Positions 19,754-28,738 of a stretch of 64,000 nt of DNA are shown here, one piece after another. Below the pieces are notes generated by a model. The model saw nothing but the letters and a program-made list of their open reading frames with translations. It did no database searches and had not been told where the DNA came from. Origin of the DNA: Candidatus Poribacteria bacterium (lineage in GTDB: Bacteria > Poribacteria > WGA-4E > WGA-3G); contig OY282374.1 of NCBI GenBank assembly GCA_958295815.1, positions 1,756,856 to 1,820,855 on the forward strand, read 5' to 3'. The position numbers were made by a program, and so were the translations under genes. The first letter of the stretch is position 1. Each line of letters opens with the position of its first letter.

Positions 19754-21190
19754 ATGAACGTTATTTGTATCTGTTTGGACACCTTTCGCGCCGACATTAT
19801 CGGGGAAGGTAAGAAGTATAGCCACGTGCAGACCCCGAACCTCGATGCGTTTGCCTCGGAGAGTGTCCGTTTCACACGCGCATTTGGTGAGGGACAACCT
19901 ACACTTCAAGTGCGTCGTGCCAACTTCACGGGGATGCGGACTTTCCCGTGGAGATTTAACTTCGATCGGCGTGGCCATTGGCACCACGCACCCGGTTGGC
20001 ATAAGATTCCACCCGAACAGGATACCATCGCTGAAATCCTTCTGGAACGCGGGTACCTGACCGCACTCATCGCCGATACGTATCACATGTTCAAGCCGAC
20101 GATGAATTTCTCGCGCGGGTTCGCACATTTCGATTTTATCCGAGGACAGGAGTCGGATAACTGGCACAGCGGCGATCCGAGACTCATTGAAGAACAGCTC
20201 CGAAAGCATGTTCGTGAACCTCTCAACTGGCAACGACATCCTGGACTCGTCAACTACCTGTTGTCTCAACGGCATCGGAAATCGGACGATGACTATAGTT
20301 GTGCCCGCGTTTTCCGTGCTGCGTCTGACTGGCTGGAGGATAATCATACTGTTGGTCCGTTCTTCTTGTGGATTGATAGTTTCGATCCCCATGAACCGTG
20401 GGATCCGCCGAAGTCCTACGCAGATCTCTATTTTCCAGACTATTCTGGCAAAGATTTCATCACACCGGGCAGTGCCAACGAGGGAGACGGTCCTACAGAA
20501 GACGAACTCCGACGGATTGAAGCACTCTATTTCGGCGAAGTGACGTTTGTCGACAAGTGGGTCGGTGCTGTACTTGACAAAATAGAGCAGCTGGATATCC
20601 GAGATGAAACGCTGGTTGTTCTAATGTCCGATCACGGCACACAGATTCGCGACCATGGAAGCTTCGGGAAGGGACCGAACAAGTTACATCCGTTCAATAC
20701 CCAATTGAATTTGATGATTCGACATCCAGAGGGACCGGATGACAAAGAGATTTTCGCATTCGTGCAGAACCACGATTTGATGCCGACGCTCCTAAGTTTG
20801 CTTGACGTTCCGTGCAGTTGGACGGATGGCGAGGATATGTGGCAACTCGTTAAACAGGAGAAAGCGTCCCTCCGTGAACGAATTATCACGGGTTGGGCAG
20901 GCTTTATTACCGGAAATGCGAGAGGACGTGTCAGTGTCCGCGACGACCACTGGAACTTCTGTACGTCGGTAGGCTATAAAGATGAAAACGGTGATGAACT
21001 CTTTGATATCCGAAACGATCCAGAAGAGAAGAAGAACGTTGCAAGCGCACATCCGGCAGTCGTGGCAGAGCGGCGAAGAGATGTCGAGGCGTTGATCGGA
21101 CAACCTTTGCCCGGACATTTCATCGAGGTCTGCGATCCGGGACATGCACCTATGACCTACTGGCTTCAGAAGAAGTTGGCTGATATGTAG
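19754..21190 (+). CDS. Sulfatase-family hydrolase lacking the formylglycine Cys/Ser
   Basis: A 478-residue member of the alkaline phosphatase/sulfatase superfamily. Metal-site segments are LDTFRAD at the N-terminus, TPNLDAFASESVRF, and VLMSDHGTQIRDHGSFGKGP. The activation motif that should read C/S-x-P-S-R ending in TG is TLQVRRANFTG here: Thr50 occupies the Cys/Ser position and Gln52 the Pro position, while Arg54 and the TG pair are kept. It therefore cannot be matured by formylglycine-generating enzyme in the known way. Related superfamily enzymes use a Thr nucleophile. No signal peptide is seen. Possible activities include phosphodiesterase or phosphonate hydrolysis. Confidence 0.8.
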   Translation: MNVICICLDTFRADIIGEGKKYSHVQTPNLDAFASESVRFTRAFGEGQPTLQVRRANFTGMRTFPWRFNFDRRGHWHHAPGWHKIPPEQDTIAEILLERGYLTALIADTYHMFKPTMNFSRGFAHFDFIRGQESDNWHSGDPRLIEEQLRKHVREPLNWQRHPGLVNYLLSQRHRKSDDDYSCARVFRAASDWLEDNHTVGPFFLWIDSFDPHEPWDPPKSYADLYFPDYSGKDFITPGSANEGDGPTEDELRRIEALYFGEVTFVDKWVGAVLDKIEQLDIRDETLVVLMSDHGTQIRDHGSFGKGPNKLHPFNTQLNLMIRHPEGPDDKEIFAFVQNHDLMPTLLSLLDVPCSWTDGEDMWQLVKQEKASLRERIITGWAGFITGNARGRVSVRDDHWNFCTSVGYKDENGDELFDIRNDPEEKKNVASAHPAVVAERRRDVEALIGQPLPGHFIEVCDPGHAPMTYWLQKKLADM

Positions 21191-21198
21191 GGCGGATA

Positions 21199-21221
21199 GG
21201 CGAGGATTTCCTGTCCTCGCC
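21199..21221. repeat. Intergenic hairpin, family A-like
   Basis: Arms GGCGAGGA and TCCTCGCC form a perfect 8-bp stem around TTTCCTG, nine bases after the sulfatase-like stop codon. It may be a transcript-end hairpin; no T-tract follows. Confidence 0.65.
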
Positions 21222-21310
21222 TTAAGGCGTTGGTAAATCATCTATCTATCGTCCGAAACTTTTCATGAGTGCCTCTTTTAGGTTTCCTATCTGTTTTAAA
21301 AGAGTCGCGC

Positions 21311-23131
21311 CTATCTGTCTGCCTGTTTAATGTTCTCCAAATCCCAGACGAGGATTGTACCATCTCCACTGCCACTAAAGAGCGTTCTGCCCTCTGGTGA
21401 AAATGTCAGTTTATATACAGAACGGGTGTGTGCCGGTAGGGCATTGCATATTTGAGTATATGTGTCTGTGTCCCATAGTCGGATGAATCCGTCTGAACTC
21501 CCATTAGCGAGCGTTTTACCGTCTGAGGAGAACGCAAGGGAGCTAACCTTACCAGCATGACCCATGAAGATTGAGAGGTGCTCACCAGTTGTAGTGTCCC
21601 ATAGATGAATAAACCCATCTCTATGTCCACTGGCAAGCGTTTTTCCATCAGGTGAAAATGCTAAGGCATGTGCTTCAGCAGAGCGTTCCGTGAGCAGAAT
21701 TGTTTCGTTGCCGGTGTCAATATCCCATAGGAACATTGTTTTGTCTTTACTGGCACTTGCGAGCGTTTTGCCGTTTGGTGAGAATGTCAACGCGGTAATC
21801 TCATCGGCGTGTTCTGCAAGTATAGAAATACGCTGTCTGTTTGGTATATCCCACAATTCGACTGTCCCACCACGACTTCCGCTGGCAAGAATCGCATCAT
21901 TTGGGGAGAATACAATTTCATCAATAAAACCCTTATGATCTGTTTTGAGAGTTGCAATAAAATCTTTTGTATCTGCGTTCCACAGTTGCACATCATCACT
22001 AACACTTCCGATTGCGACTGTCTTCCCATCTTGAGAGAAAGCAAAACTAAAAGCAAACCAATGATTGTTGATTGGGATTAACTGCTGATTTTCGGTCTCA
22101 GTGTTCCACAATCGCATTGTGCAATCGAAGCTTCCACCGACAAGCGTTTTACCGTCTTCAAGAAAGCCGAGTGCTTCTATTGACTCTGTATGTCCACTCG
22201 TCATTAAGTGCCGATTTCCAGTGTCAATGTTCCACAACTGGATCGAGTTGTCGCGACTTGCGCTGACCAAGGTCTTGCCATCTGCAGTAAAGTCCAGTGT
22301 TTCAATAGGGCGGATATGTTCCTTGAGGATACGACTGTTAGAGGATCGTTCACCACTAATATTACGTAACAGGCGCGGCAGCGTGAGTTTGCTGTTACCT
22401 GTAGCCGTAATATCCCACAATCTAATATCCCCACTGGAGTCTCCACTTGCCAAGGTTTTGCCATCCGGTGAGAACACCAAAGACCAGGCGAGATCTTCAT
22501 TTTCTTCTATGGTATGCTTTAGGGTACCAGTCAACGAATCCCATACAAACACCTTGTTTCTACTGGCACTTGCAACGAAGTGGTGATTAGGGGACATGGC
22601 TAATGTGTCGCCATTGATTGAGTCTTGAGGTCCTACGAAGTGTAATACTTCACGTCCAGTATTAACATCCCATATATAGAATATGACTCCTCTGCCCCAA
22701 CCCACACTGGCGAGTGTCTTGCCATCTTCCGAAAATGATAACACTTCAACGCCGCCTATACCTTTACCTATGGTAGAGATGTGTGTGCTGGTATCAATAT
22801 CCCATAACTGAATTGCCCCGTTCTGGGACAAACTTCCAGTCGCAAGGGTTTTTCCATCTGGTGAGAAAGCTAATGTTCTAACGTTTTTTCTTTCTTCGCT
22901 GAATAGTGCCAGTTCTACTCCGGTATGTGTGTCATACAGCCAAACACCAATACTCGTTGCTACTGCCAACCGGCTACCATCGGGGGAAAACTTCACATCA
23001 TTTATTGATCCCTTTCCAAGACGCGCTGTTGCACCTTCTGGTAAGTGCCACTGTGTATAGTCTTGAGCAAGACTATTTGACAAGAATCCTATGGTTAACA
23101 GAATAACCATTAAAAACCACGATTTTTTCAT
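21311..23131 (-). CDS. Secreted WD40-repeat protein
   Basis: A 606-residue protein with a signal peptide (MKKSWFLMVILLTIGF, cleavage near residue 22 after SLAQ). About thirteen WD40 repeats follow, each with FSPDGKTLASGS-like and IRLWDT-like strands, probably forming two beta-propellers outside the cytoplasm. No kinase or other catalytic domain is fused. AGGAG lies 9 bases before the start. High similarity between repeats suggests ongoing internal duplication. WD40 proteins act as scaffolds; the partner is unknown. Confidence 0.85.
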   Translation of the reverse strand: MKKSWFLMVILLTIGFLSNSLAQDYTQWHLPEGATARLGKGSINDVKFSPDGSRLAVATSIGVWLYDTHTGVELALFSEERKNVRTLAFSPDGKTLATGSLSQNGAIQLWDIDTSTHISTIGKGIGGVEVLSFSEDGKTLASVGWGRGVIFYIWDVNTGREVLHFVGPQDSINGDTLAMSPNHHFVASASRNKVFVWDSLTGTLKHTIEENEDLAWSLVFSPDGKTLASGDSSGDIRLWDITATGNSKLTLPRLLRNISGERSSNSRILKEHIRPIETLDFTADGKTLVSASRDNSIQLWNIDTGNRHLMTSGHTESIEALGFLEDGKTLVGGSFDCTMRLWNTETENQQLIPINNHWFAFSFAFSQDGKTVAIGSVSDDVQLWNADTKDFIATLKTDHKGFIDEIVFSPNDAILASGSRGGTVELWDIPNRQRISILAEHADEITALTFSPNGKTLASASKDKTMFLWDIDTGNETILLTERSAEAHALAFSPDGKTLASGHRDGFIHLWDTTTGEHLSIFMGHAGKVSSLAFSSDGKTLANGSSDGFIRLWDTDTYTQICNALPAHTRSVYKLTFSPEGRTLFSGSGDGTILVWDLENIKQADR

Positions 23132-23301
23132 TGATTGATTCTCCTGTTTATGGGGACTATGAGATTGTGCTCATATTTATATGCAGAAAATATCAGAGAT
23201 TTCCATGTTTAAAACATCTGGTGGATACTTGATTATTGATGACGCGATCTTGCAGTGAAAAAGGTGCATAATCTCTGAAGGAATCAAAAACTTAAAAAAA
23301 C

Positions 23302-23330
23302 TTGATCTTGATTATTATTTTGAGTATAAT
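23302..23330 (+). promoter_or_regulatory. Predicted sigma70-type promoter of the ferredoxin reductase gene
   Basis: TTGATC (23302-23307) and a perfect TATAAT (23325-23330) are separated by 17 bp in an AT-rich region, about 90 bases upstream of the start codon. Confidence 0.55.
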
Positions 23331-23418
23331 GTATAAAAAGGTCATCAAAATTTTATCATTTTCTTTTCAGTGTGGTTAAAACCAAAACTTGTTATAGAAA
23401 AATTTGAAGGGAAAAATT

Positions 23419-24192
23419 ATGGGAAGAAGACGCTCCAGAGCGCAATATTGTAAAGGTGAATTGATTGAACGCGAGGACTTTTCTGAAGATTTAGCGGCGT
23501 TCAAATTCCGTGTTGATAAACAGTTACCATTTATACCCGGGCAGTATGCTACGATCGGTTTTCAGGTTGGAGAGAAAATTGTCCAGCGTCCGTATTCGAT
23601 CGTCTCCTCACCACACGAGCCGTTTATGGAGGTTTTCGTGGAATTAGTCCCTGAGGGCGCGACAACTCCGCTGTTTTGGGAACTGAAATTAGGAGACAGT
23701 GTCTTTATCAGGGATCGCCTCGTTGGGAAATTTGTATTGGACACGGAAAGTGGTATGACACGCCACGTCATGGCTGGAACTGTGACGGGTGCTGCACCGT
23801 ATATTAGCATCGCACGGACGCAGAAAATTGAGCAAGAACAGGGCAAAGCGAGTCCACACCAAATCTTAACGATCGTCGGTGCGAGTTACTCTTGGGAACT
23901 TGGATATTACATGGATGAACTCAACGAACTCGCGGCACAGGAAGAGTGGTTCACATTTGTTCCGACAGTGAGTCGTCCGTGGGGAGATCCAGAATGGCAA
24001 GGCGAGAGCGGACGTGCCGAAGATGTTATTCGGAAGTACGGCGACCATCTCGGTTATGACCATACAAACGCAGTCGTTTACGCATGCGGACATCCACAGA
24101 TGATCGAGAATTCAAAAGCGATTTGGGCGCGTGCGCGTTTCCCTGAAGAGCGGATTAAAGAGGAAAAATTCTTTGTGATGAAGGAAGAATAG
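23419..24192 (+). CDS. fpr: Ferredoxin-NADP(+) reductase family flavoprotein
   Basis: A 257-residue protein with the FNR fold. The FAD-binding domain contains PGQYATIGF and RPYSIVSSPHEP (the RxYS motif). The NAD(P)H domain has GTVTGAAPYISI and VYACGHPQMIENSK. The C-terminal EEKFFVMKEE end, lacking a bulky aromatic stop, resembles bacterial subclass II enzymes such as E. coli Fpr. It is expected to move electrons between NADPH and ferredoxin or flavodoxin. AAGGG precedes the ATG at 23419; an in-frame TTG 15 bases upstream lacks a binding site. A strong terminator follows. Confidence 0.85.
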   Translation: MGRRRSRAQYCKGELIEREDFSEDLAAFKFRVDKQLPFIPGQYATIGFQVGEKIVQRPYSIVSSPHEPFMEVFVELVPEGATTPLFWELKLGDSVFIRDRLVGKFVLDTESGMTRHVMAGTVTGAAPYISIARTQKIEQEQGKASPHQILTIVGASYSWELGYYMDELNELAAQEEWFTFVPTVSRPWGDPEWQGESGRAEDVIRKYGDHLGYDHTNAVVYACGHPQMIENSKAIWARARFPEERIKEEKFFVMKEE

Positions 24193-24229
24193 CGGATTAG
24201 AAAACCACGCTTATAGAAGGACTATACCT

Positions 24230-24280
24230 AAACAGCGGCATCACGCGGATAATTTCGCGCGATGCCGCTGTTTGGTTTTC
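24230..24280 (+). terminator. Intrinsic terminator after fpr
   Basis: Arms AAACAGCGGCATC (24230-24242) and GATGCCGCTGTTT (24261-24273) are perfectly complementary over 13 bp, and an inner CGCG pairing extends the stem. GGTTTTCTC follows. It separates two convergent genes. Confidence 0.85.
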
Positions 24281-24313
24281 TCACCGAACTTTTTTGATTC
24301 CTTTAGTGTTTCT

Positions 24314-26521
24314 TTATCGTCCGCTTGGTAATTCTGGGTTTGGTGTTATAGGTATGATTTTAAAGGAGAAGTCTTTAGTCGCGATTATCTTCTTTTCTCC
24401 AAACAATCCGATCGGTCCTAACAATCGGACTTGCAAGGCTACTGATTTGCCTTTCGTATTCTGCTTGGCTGTCATAGGGATGCTAATATTCATGTTTCTG
24501 TTTTTGGGAATTTTCTTAATCTTCGTTAGATTCTCAAAATTTAACCCGTCTATGAATGAGGGCTGGATTCTAATTTCAATATTGCGCGCATCATTACCAC
24601 TGTTGTGGATAATAAAATTAAGGTGGGCTGTTTCACCTGCATCAAGAAAGTCGTTCCCTGAAGGCTCATCTAAAATAGGTTTTTCGGGTATTGAGAGGTT
24701 CAGATTCCAGTTTGACCATGGGATTATACCAGGATTGATTGCGATAAAGGCTCCTACCGCAACAACACCCAGAATGACAACATAGGCTAAGACTTTTTTC
24801 CGACTGTCGCCTTTTCTCTCTCTATTTCTGGCGAGCTTTATCAATTGGATCAGTTCATGTGTGGGTTGATGTTTCGGATTACGTTTTAGTGCTTCATCCG
24901 CTGCAGCCTTTGCGTCATCATAGGCCTCTATGCCGAGATAAGCCTGTCCTAATCCATAGTACGCTTCTACGGAATTCGCGTCTTCCTGTATCACCTTTCT
25001 AAATACAGCAACTGCTTGATCATACTTCCTGTTGTTGAGGAAGATGAGTCCACGTTCTAAATCTCGATTCCTGTCCCTGGGGACGAGAGCAGTCTTTGTC
25101 TGCTCGGGTGGTTTCTCTGGCGGCGGCGCAGGACGTGCCTGTTTTATAGCGTCTAAGAGTCGGCGTGCGGGTTCTGAATTAGCTTCAATCCTTAACGCCG
25201 CGACTGCTGCGTTTTCTGCGTCATCAAGTTGCCCCATTTCCAGATAGACTTCGCCTAAACTCGTGTGTGCATCTACAAAATTCGGATCCGAGTCTATTGC
25301 CTTCTTAAATTCCGAAATGGCTTCTGTGTGCCTTTTAGCGTCACGGTAGACGATACCGAGTTCATAGTGCGTCTCATGTCTCGGTTTGGGATTTGATTCT
25401 GGGACCGCTGGTTGGTCCGGTTCTGAGGGTTCAGTCGTCTGTGTTTCCGATGGCGTGAAACTTGGATCAATCGCTTCCAAGAAGAATCGCACGGGTTGAT
25501 AGTTGGCATCCAGTTTCAGCGCGTCTCTCGCTGTTTTTCTTGCCTTCTCAAGTTTCTGCTGTCCGAAGTAAGCGAGGGCAAGTGCATGATAGGCGGTTTT
25601 AGAAGTACTGTCGAGGGCTATTGTTTTCTTAAGGGCATCTACAGCACGGGAGTATTTTTCCATCTTCAGGTAGGTTAGCCCAAGGTTGTAGTGTGCAATC
25701 GTGAAATCTGGATCAAGCGTTACGGCATTTTGGAAAGCTGAAGCGGCTTCACTATAGTTTTCATCGTTGAGGTCGGTGATGCCTATGTTGTAATGTGTTT
25801 GCTTTATTGTATCTGTGAGTGCACGAGCGGGTTGATAATTCGAGTCAATTCTCAATGTTTCCGTGACAGCGTGAGTTGCGGCTTCCAAGTTGCCTGATTC
25901 TTGGTAGGCGCGTGCGAGGTTGTAGTGTGCGCGCTTAAGGTTTGGGGAGATCGATATTGCCCGTTCGAGATGTGGTATCGCTTTGTTTGGGTGTCCTTGT
26001 TCAACATAAGCGTGCCCGAGATGATAGCGGGCATCAACGAGATCTGGATCAGCGGCGATCGCTTTTTCCAATGCATCAATTGCGTTCTGATACGCCTGCA
26101 TATCGATGTAGGCAGCACCCAGGTGGGCATAAATATGCGTCGTCTCAAGTGGAGAGGTATGCGAACTGTCTTCTAAATTAGCGTCGAGATTTATGGCTTT
26201 CTGAAATGCTGTAACGGCTTCGGTATGGCGTTTGTCATCTAAGTAAGTTTTGCCTTGGTCGCGATACGCTTCTATGATCGTACCGTGCAGCAGCAATGCT
26301 GGCTGATGCGTAGCGTCAAGTTTTAGTGCCGTTGTGACGGCGACACTTGCTTTCTCAAGTTCGTTCTGTTCGAGGTATGCGCGGCAGAGCGCGCAATGCG
26401 CGCCTATAAAATTAGCATCAAGTTTTATGGCGGCTTCGAATTCAGGGATTGCTCGGTCATATTGACCCGCTTCCAGATAAGCGATACCGAGATTGTAGTG
26501 TGCTTCTATTATAGCGTTCAT
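24314..26521 (-). CDS. TPR-repeat membrane protein with C-terminal extracytoplasmic domain
   Basis: A 735-residue protein. The first 570 or so residues are tandem TPR motifs (AHYNLGLTYLKMEKYSRAVDA-like, about 14-15), split by a Pro/Glu-rich linker. A single transmembrane helix follows near residues 575-595 (VLAYVVILGVVAVGAFI). The remaining 140 residues contain LNFIIHNSGNDARNIEIRI and resemble an Ig-like/CARDB-type beta sandwich. The predicted topology is a cytoplasmic TPR superhelix with an external beta domain. No signal peptide is present. Function is unknown, and it may be a protein-interaction scaffold. Confidence 0.8.
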   Translation of the reverse strand: MNAIIEAHYNLGIAYLEAGQYDRAIPEFEAAIKLDANFIGAHCALCRAYLEQNELEKASVAVTTALKLDATHQPALLLHGTIIEAYRDQGKTYLDDKRHTEAVTAFQKAINLDANLEDSSHTSPLETTHIYAHLGAAYIDMQAYQNAIDALEKAIAADPDLVDARYHLGHAYVEQGHPNKAIPHLERAISISPNLKRAHYNLARAYQESGNLEAATHAVTETLRIDSNYQPARALTDTIKQTHYNIGITDLNDENYSEAASAFQNAVTLDPDFTIAHYNLGLTYLKMEKYSRAVDALKKTIALDSTSKTAYHALALAYFGQQKLEKARKTARDALKLDANYQPVRFFLEAIDPSFTPSETQTTEPSEPDQPAVPESNPKPRHETHYELGIVYRDAKRHTEAISEFKKAIDSDPNFVDAHTSLGEVYLEMGQLDDAENAAVAALRIEANSEPARRLLDAIKQARPAPPPEKPPEQTKTALVPRDRNRDLERGLIFLNNRKYDQAVAVFRKVIQEDANSVEAYYGLGQAYLGIEAYDDAKAAADEALKRNPKHQPTHELIQLIKLARNRERKGDSRKKVLAYVVILGVVAVGAFIAINPGIIPWSNWNLNLSIPEKPILDEPSGNDFLDAGETAHLNFIIHNSGNDARNIEIRIQPSFIDGLNFENLTKIKKIPKNRNMNISIPMTAKQNTKGKSVALQVRLLGPIGLFGEKKIIATKDFSFKIIPITPNPELPSGR

Positions 26522-26609
26522 TTTCTCGAAGGGAAAAGAGAGGTTATATGAACTTAATTCTTTGTTTTATATTACCAGATTTGCTTTAATTTTTCAAGGA
26601 AAAAACTTG

Positions 26610-26638
26610 TTGAATCAGGTTCGATTCTAAGGTATAAT
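26610..26638 (+). promoter_or_regulatory. Predicted sigma70-type promoter of second DUF6785-type gene
   Basis: TTGAAT (26610-26615) and a perfect TATAAT (26633-26638) are separated by 17 bp. The expected transcript start is about 26645, leaving almost no leader if translation starts at TTG 26651. Confidence 0.6.
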
Positions 26639-26650
26639 GGCGTTGCGAGT

Positions 26651-28588
26651 TTGGACTTAAAACGATTGGTGCAACCTATGCTGCGACGCTCCCATCCCTC
26701 TTCTACGTCCGCATCTCACCAAAAGATCCGTTGGCGGATTATTTGGCTTGGACTTGCACTGATTCCGTTCAATAACTATTGGGTCTTCGCATCGCTGCGT
26801 TGGGATCAAGGCTTCCCAACAACGATGTCCCTCTTTTTCAATACCATCTTTGCTCTCGTTGTCCTGATAGTCCTCAATACAGCCCTCCACCGATTCGCGC
26901 CGCGCGCCGCACTCACCCAAGGCGAACTGCTGACGCTCTATGCCATGCTATCCGTAGCCTCGGCTATCTGTGGACACGATCTATTTGAGGTGATTATTAC
27001 CAATATCGCCACGGTCGGATGGTTAGCAACGGAGGAAAATGAGTGGAGCACTCTCTTCCATCGCTATATCCCGGATTGGCTTGCCTTGACAGATAAAAAC
27101 ACGTTGACTGTCTATTTTACGGGCGAGTCGAGCCTTTACCTACAACCGCACCTCCAGTTGTGGTGGAAACCTGTCTTGGCGTGGAGTGGGTTTATCATCG
27201 TTCTTCTGTACACGACGTTTTGCATCAACGTTATCCTGCGAAGACAATGGATTGAAATCGAACGGCTCAGTTATCCGATTATTGAGTTGCCGTATCAGAT
27301 GACAACAGCGAATTTCTTCCGTTCAAAACCGCTGTGGGTGGGGATAATTATTGCAGGCGGGATAGATGTAATTAACGGACTCCATTTTCTGTATCCAAAC
27401 TTTCCAGGACTCATGGGCGAATTCTATGACTTGCGTCCGCTGTTTACCACAAAACCTTGGAATGCGATTGGTTGGACCCCAATAGTCTTCTTCCCCTTCG
27501 TTATTGGGATGGCGTATTTCATTCCGCTTGATCTTTCATTTACATTCTGGTTTTTCTACATCTTTTGGAAATTTGAGATGATTTTCGGTAGTATCGCTGG
27601 CTTGCAACGGATTCCGGGATTCCCATTCATCTTTGACCAGTCGTTTGGGGTCTGTGTCGGTGTGTTAGGCATGACGTTGTGGAGTGCGCGACTCCATCTG
27701 CGGAATGTCTTCAAACAGGCGTGGCATGTTGGGAGAAAAACAGACTCGAACGAACCGATCTCCTACCGCGCCGCAATATTGGGGCTTGTCGGTGGCTTTC
27801 TGGTGCTGGCGGGTTTCTGGTGGATGGCGGGTATGTCATTTTGGGTGGCAGTGCTTGTCTTTGCTATCCATTTGACGACAGTGACCGTAATCACCCGCGT
27901 CCGTGCGGAGTTGGGACCGCCGATTCACGATTTGCGTTCTATGGGACCTGATGTTCTGCTCCCGAAAATATTTGGAATGCGTCGGCTTGGCGGACAGAAT
28001 CTGGCACTGTTTTCGCTTGTGTTCTGCTTCAACCGTGCGTACCGAGGTAATACGATGCCGCATCAATTAGAGGGTTTTAAATTAGCGGAGCGATCTCGGA
28101 GTTCTTCGCGACGGATGGGAATCGCGATGCTCTTGGCGATGGTGCTGAGTCCTATCGCTGCATTTTGGGGCGCGCTTCATATCGGTTATGAAAGTGGCGC
28201 GGTTGAAGTATGGTCGGGTTCTGTGTTTAACCGCACACAGAATTGGTTAACGAACCCGATGCCTGTAAACATTCCGTCGTTGATTGCTATGGTTTTTGGA
28301 CTTCTGTTCGCGTTTGGTTTGACCCTGGTTCGACTCCGATTTTTCTGGTGGCCCCTGTATCCGATTGGGTACGCAATTTCTGGGACGTGGGCTGTGAACT
28401 TCTTCTGGTTTTCGGTCTTTATCAGTTACTTCATCAAGTTGGCGATTCTGCGTTTCGGCGGCATCCAAACATACCGACGGGTTGCCCCGTTCTTTTTAGG
28501 GTTAATTCTCGGAGAATTCTTGGTCGGAAGTTTCTGGGGGCTTCTCGGTATCTTCCTGCAAAAGCCGATGTATCGATTTATTTGGTAA
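26651..28588 (+). CDS. Polytopic membrane protein, DUF6785/DUF6784-type (paralogue)
   Basis: A protein of about 645 residues (636 if translation starts at ATG 26678) and a clear paralogue of the protein at 4600-6489. Shared landmarks are LRWD after the first helix, QGELLTLYAMLSV, RRQWIEIERLSYPIIELPYQ, YFIPLDLSFTFWFFY, SYRAA before the mid-protein helices and APFFLGLILGEFLVGSFWG at the end. About a dozen membrane segments are visible. The TTG start is next to the promoter, so translation may be nearly leaderless; neither start has a Shine-Dalgarno. Function is unknown; a transporter or channel is inferred from topology. Confidence 0.65.
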   Translation: MDLKRLVQPMLRRSHPSSTSASHQKIRWRIIWLGLALIPFNNYWVFASLRWDQGFPTTMSLFFNTIFALVVLIVLNTALHRFAPRAALTQGELLTLYAMLSVASAICGHDLFEVIITNIATVGWLATEENEWSTLFHRYIPDWLALTDKNTLTVYFTGESSLYLQPHLQLWWKPVLAWSGFIIVLLYTTFCINVILRRQWIEIERLSYPIIELPYQMTTANFFRSKPLWVGIIIAGGIDVINGLHFLYPNFPGLMGEFYDLRPLFTTKPWNAIGWTPIVFFPFVIGMAYFIPLDLSFTFWFFYIFWKFEMIFGSIAGLQRIPGFPFIFDQSFGVCVGVLGMTLWSARLHLRNVFKQAWHVGRKTDSNEPISYRAAILGLVGGFLVLAGFWWMAGMSFWVAVLVFAIHLTTVTVITRVRAELGPPIHDLRSMGPDVLLPKIFGMRRLGGQNLALFSLVFCFNRAYRGNTMPHQLEGFKLAERSRSSSRRMGIAMLLAMVLSPIAAFWGALHIGYESGAVEVWSGSVFNRTQNWLTNPMPVNIPSLIAMVFGLLFAFGLTLVRLRFFWWPLYPIGYAISGTWAVNFFWFSVFISYFIKLAILRFGGIQTYRRVAPFFLGLILGEFLVGSFWGLLGIFLQKPMYRFIW

Positions 28589-28641
28589 GAAAACTGTCAA
28601 AATTTCGAGCCGTGTCTGCCCGTTGTGTATTAGTTTTTCAC

Positions 28642-28671
28642 TTGACAGAGACCTGCTACTTCTTTTAATAT
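28642..28671 (+). promoter_or_regulatory. Predicted promoter of tyrA-cmk
   Basis: TTGACA (28642-28647) and TAATAT (28666-28671) are separated by 18 bp, about 70 bases upstream of tyrA. Confidence 0.5.
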
Positions 28672-28738
28672 ATAGTGAGTTTCTATACTATGAAGGATAC
28701 CGCGGTATGTTCGCGGATTGAGGGTTTCTGGGACTTTT

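Noticed and set aside
26615..26640. GGTTCGATTC word resembling a tRNA T-arm
   Set aside because: It lies inside a well-formed promoter spacer and no acceptor or anticodon stems surround it.
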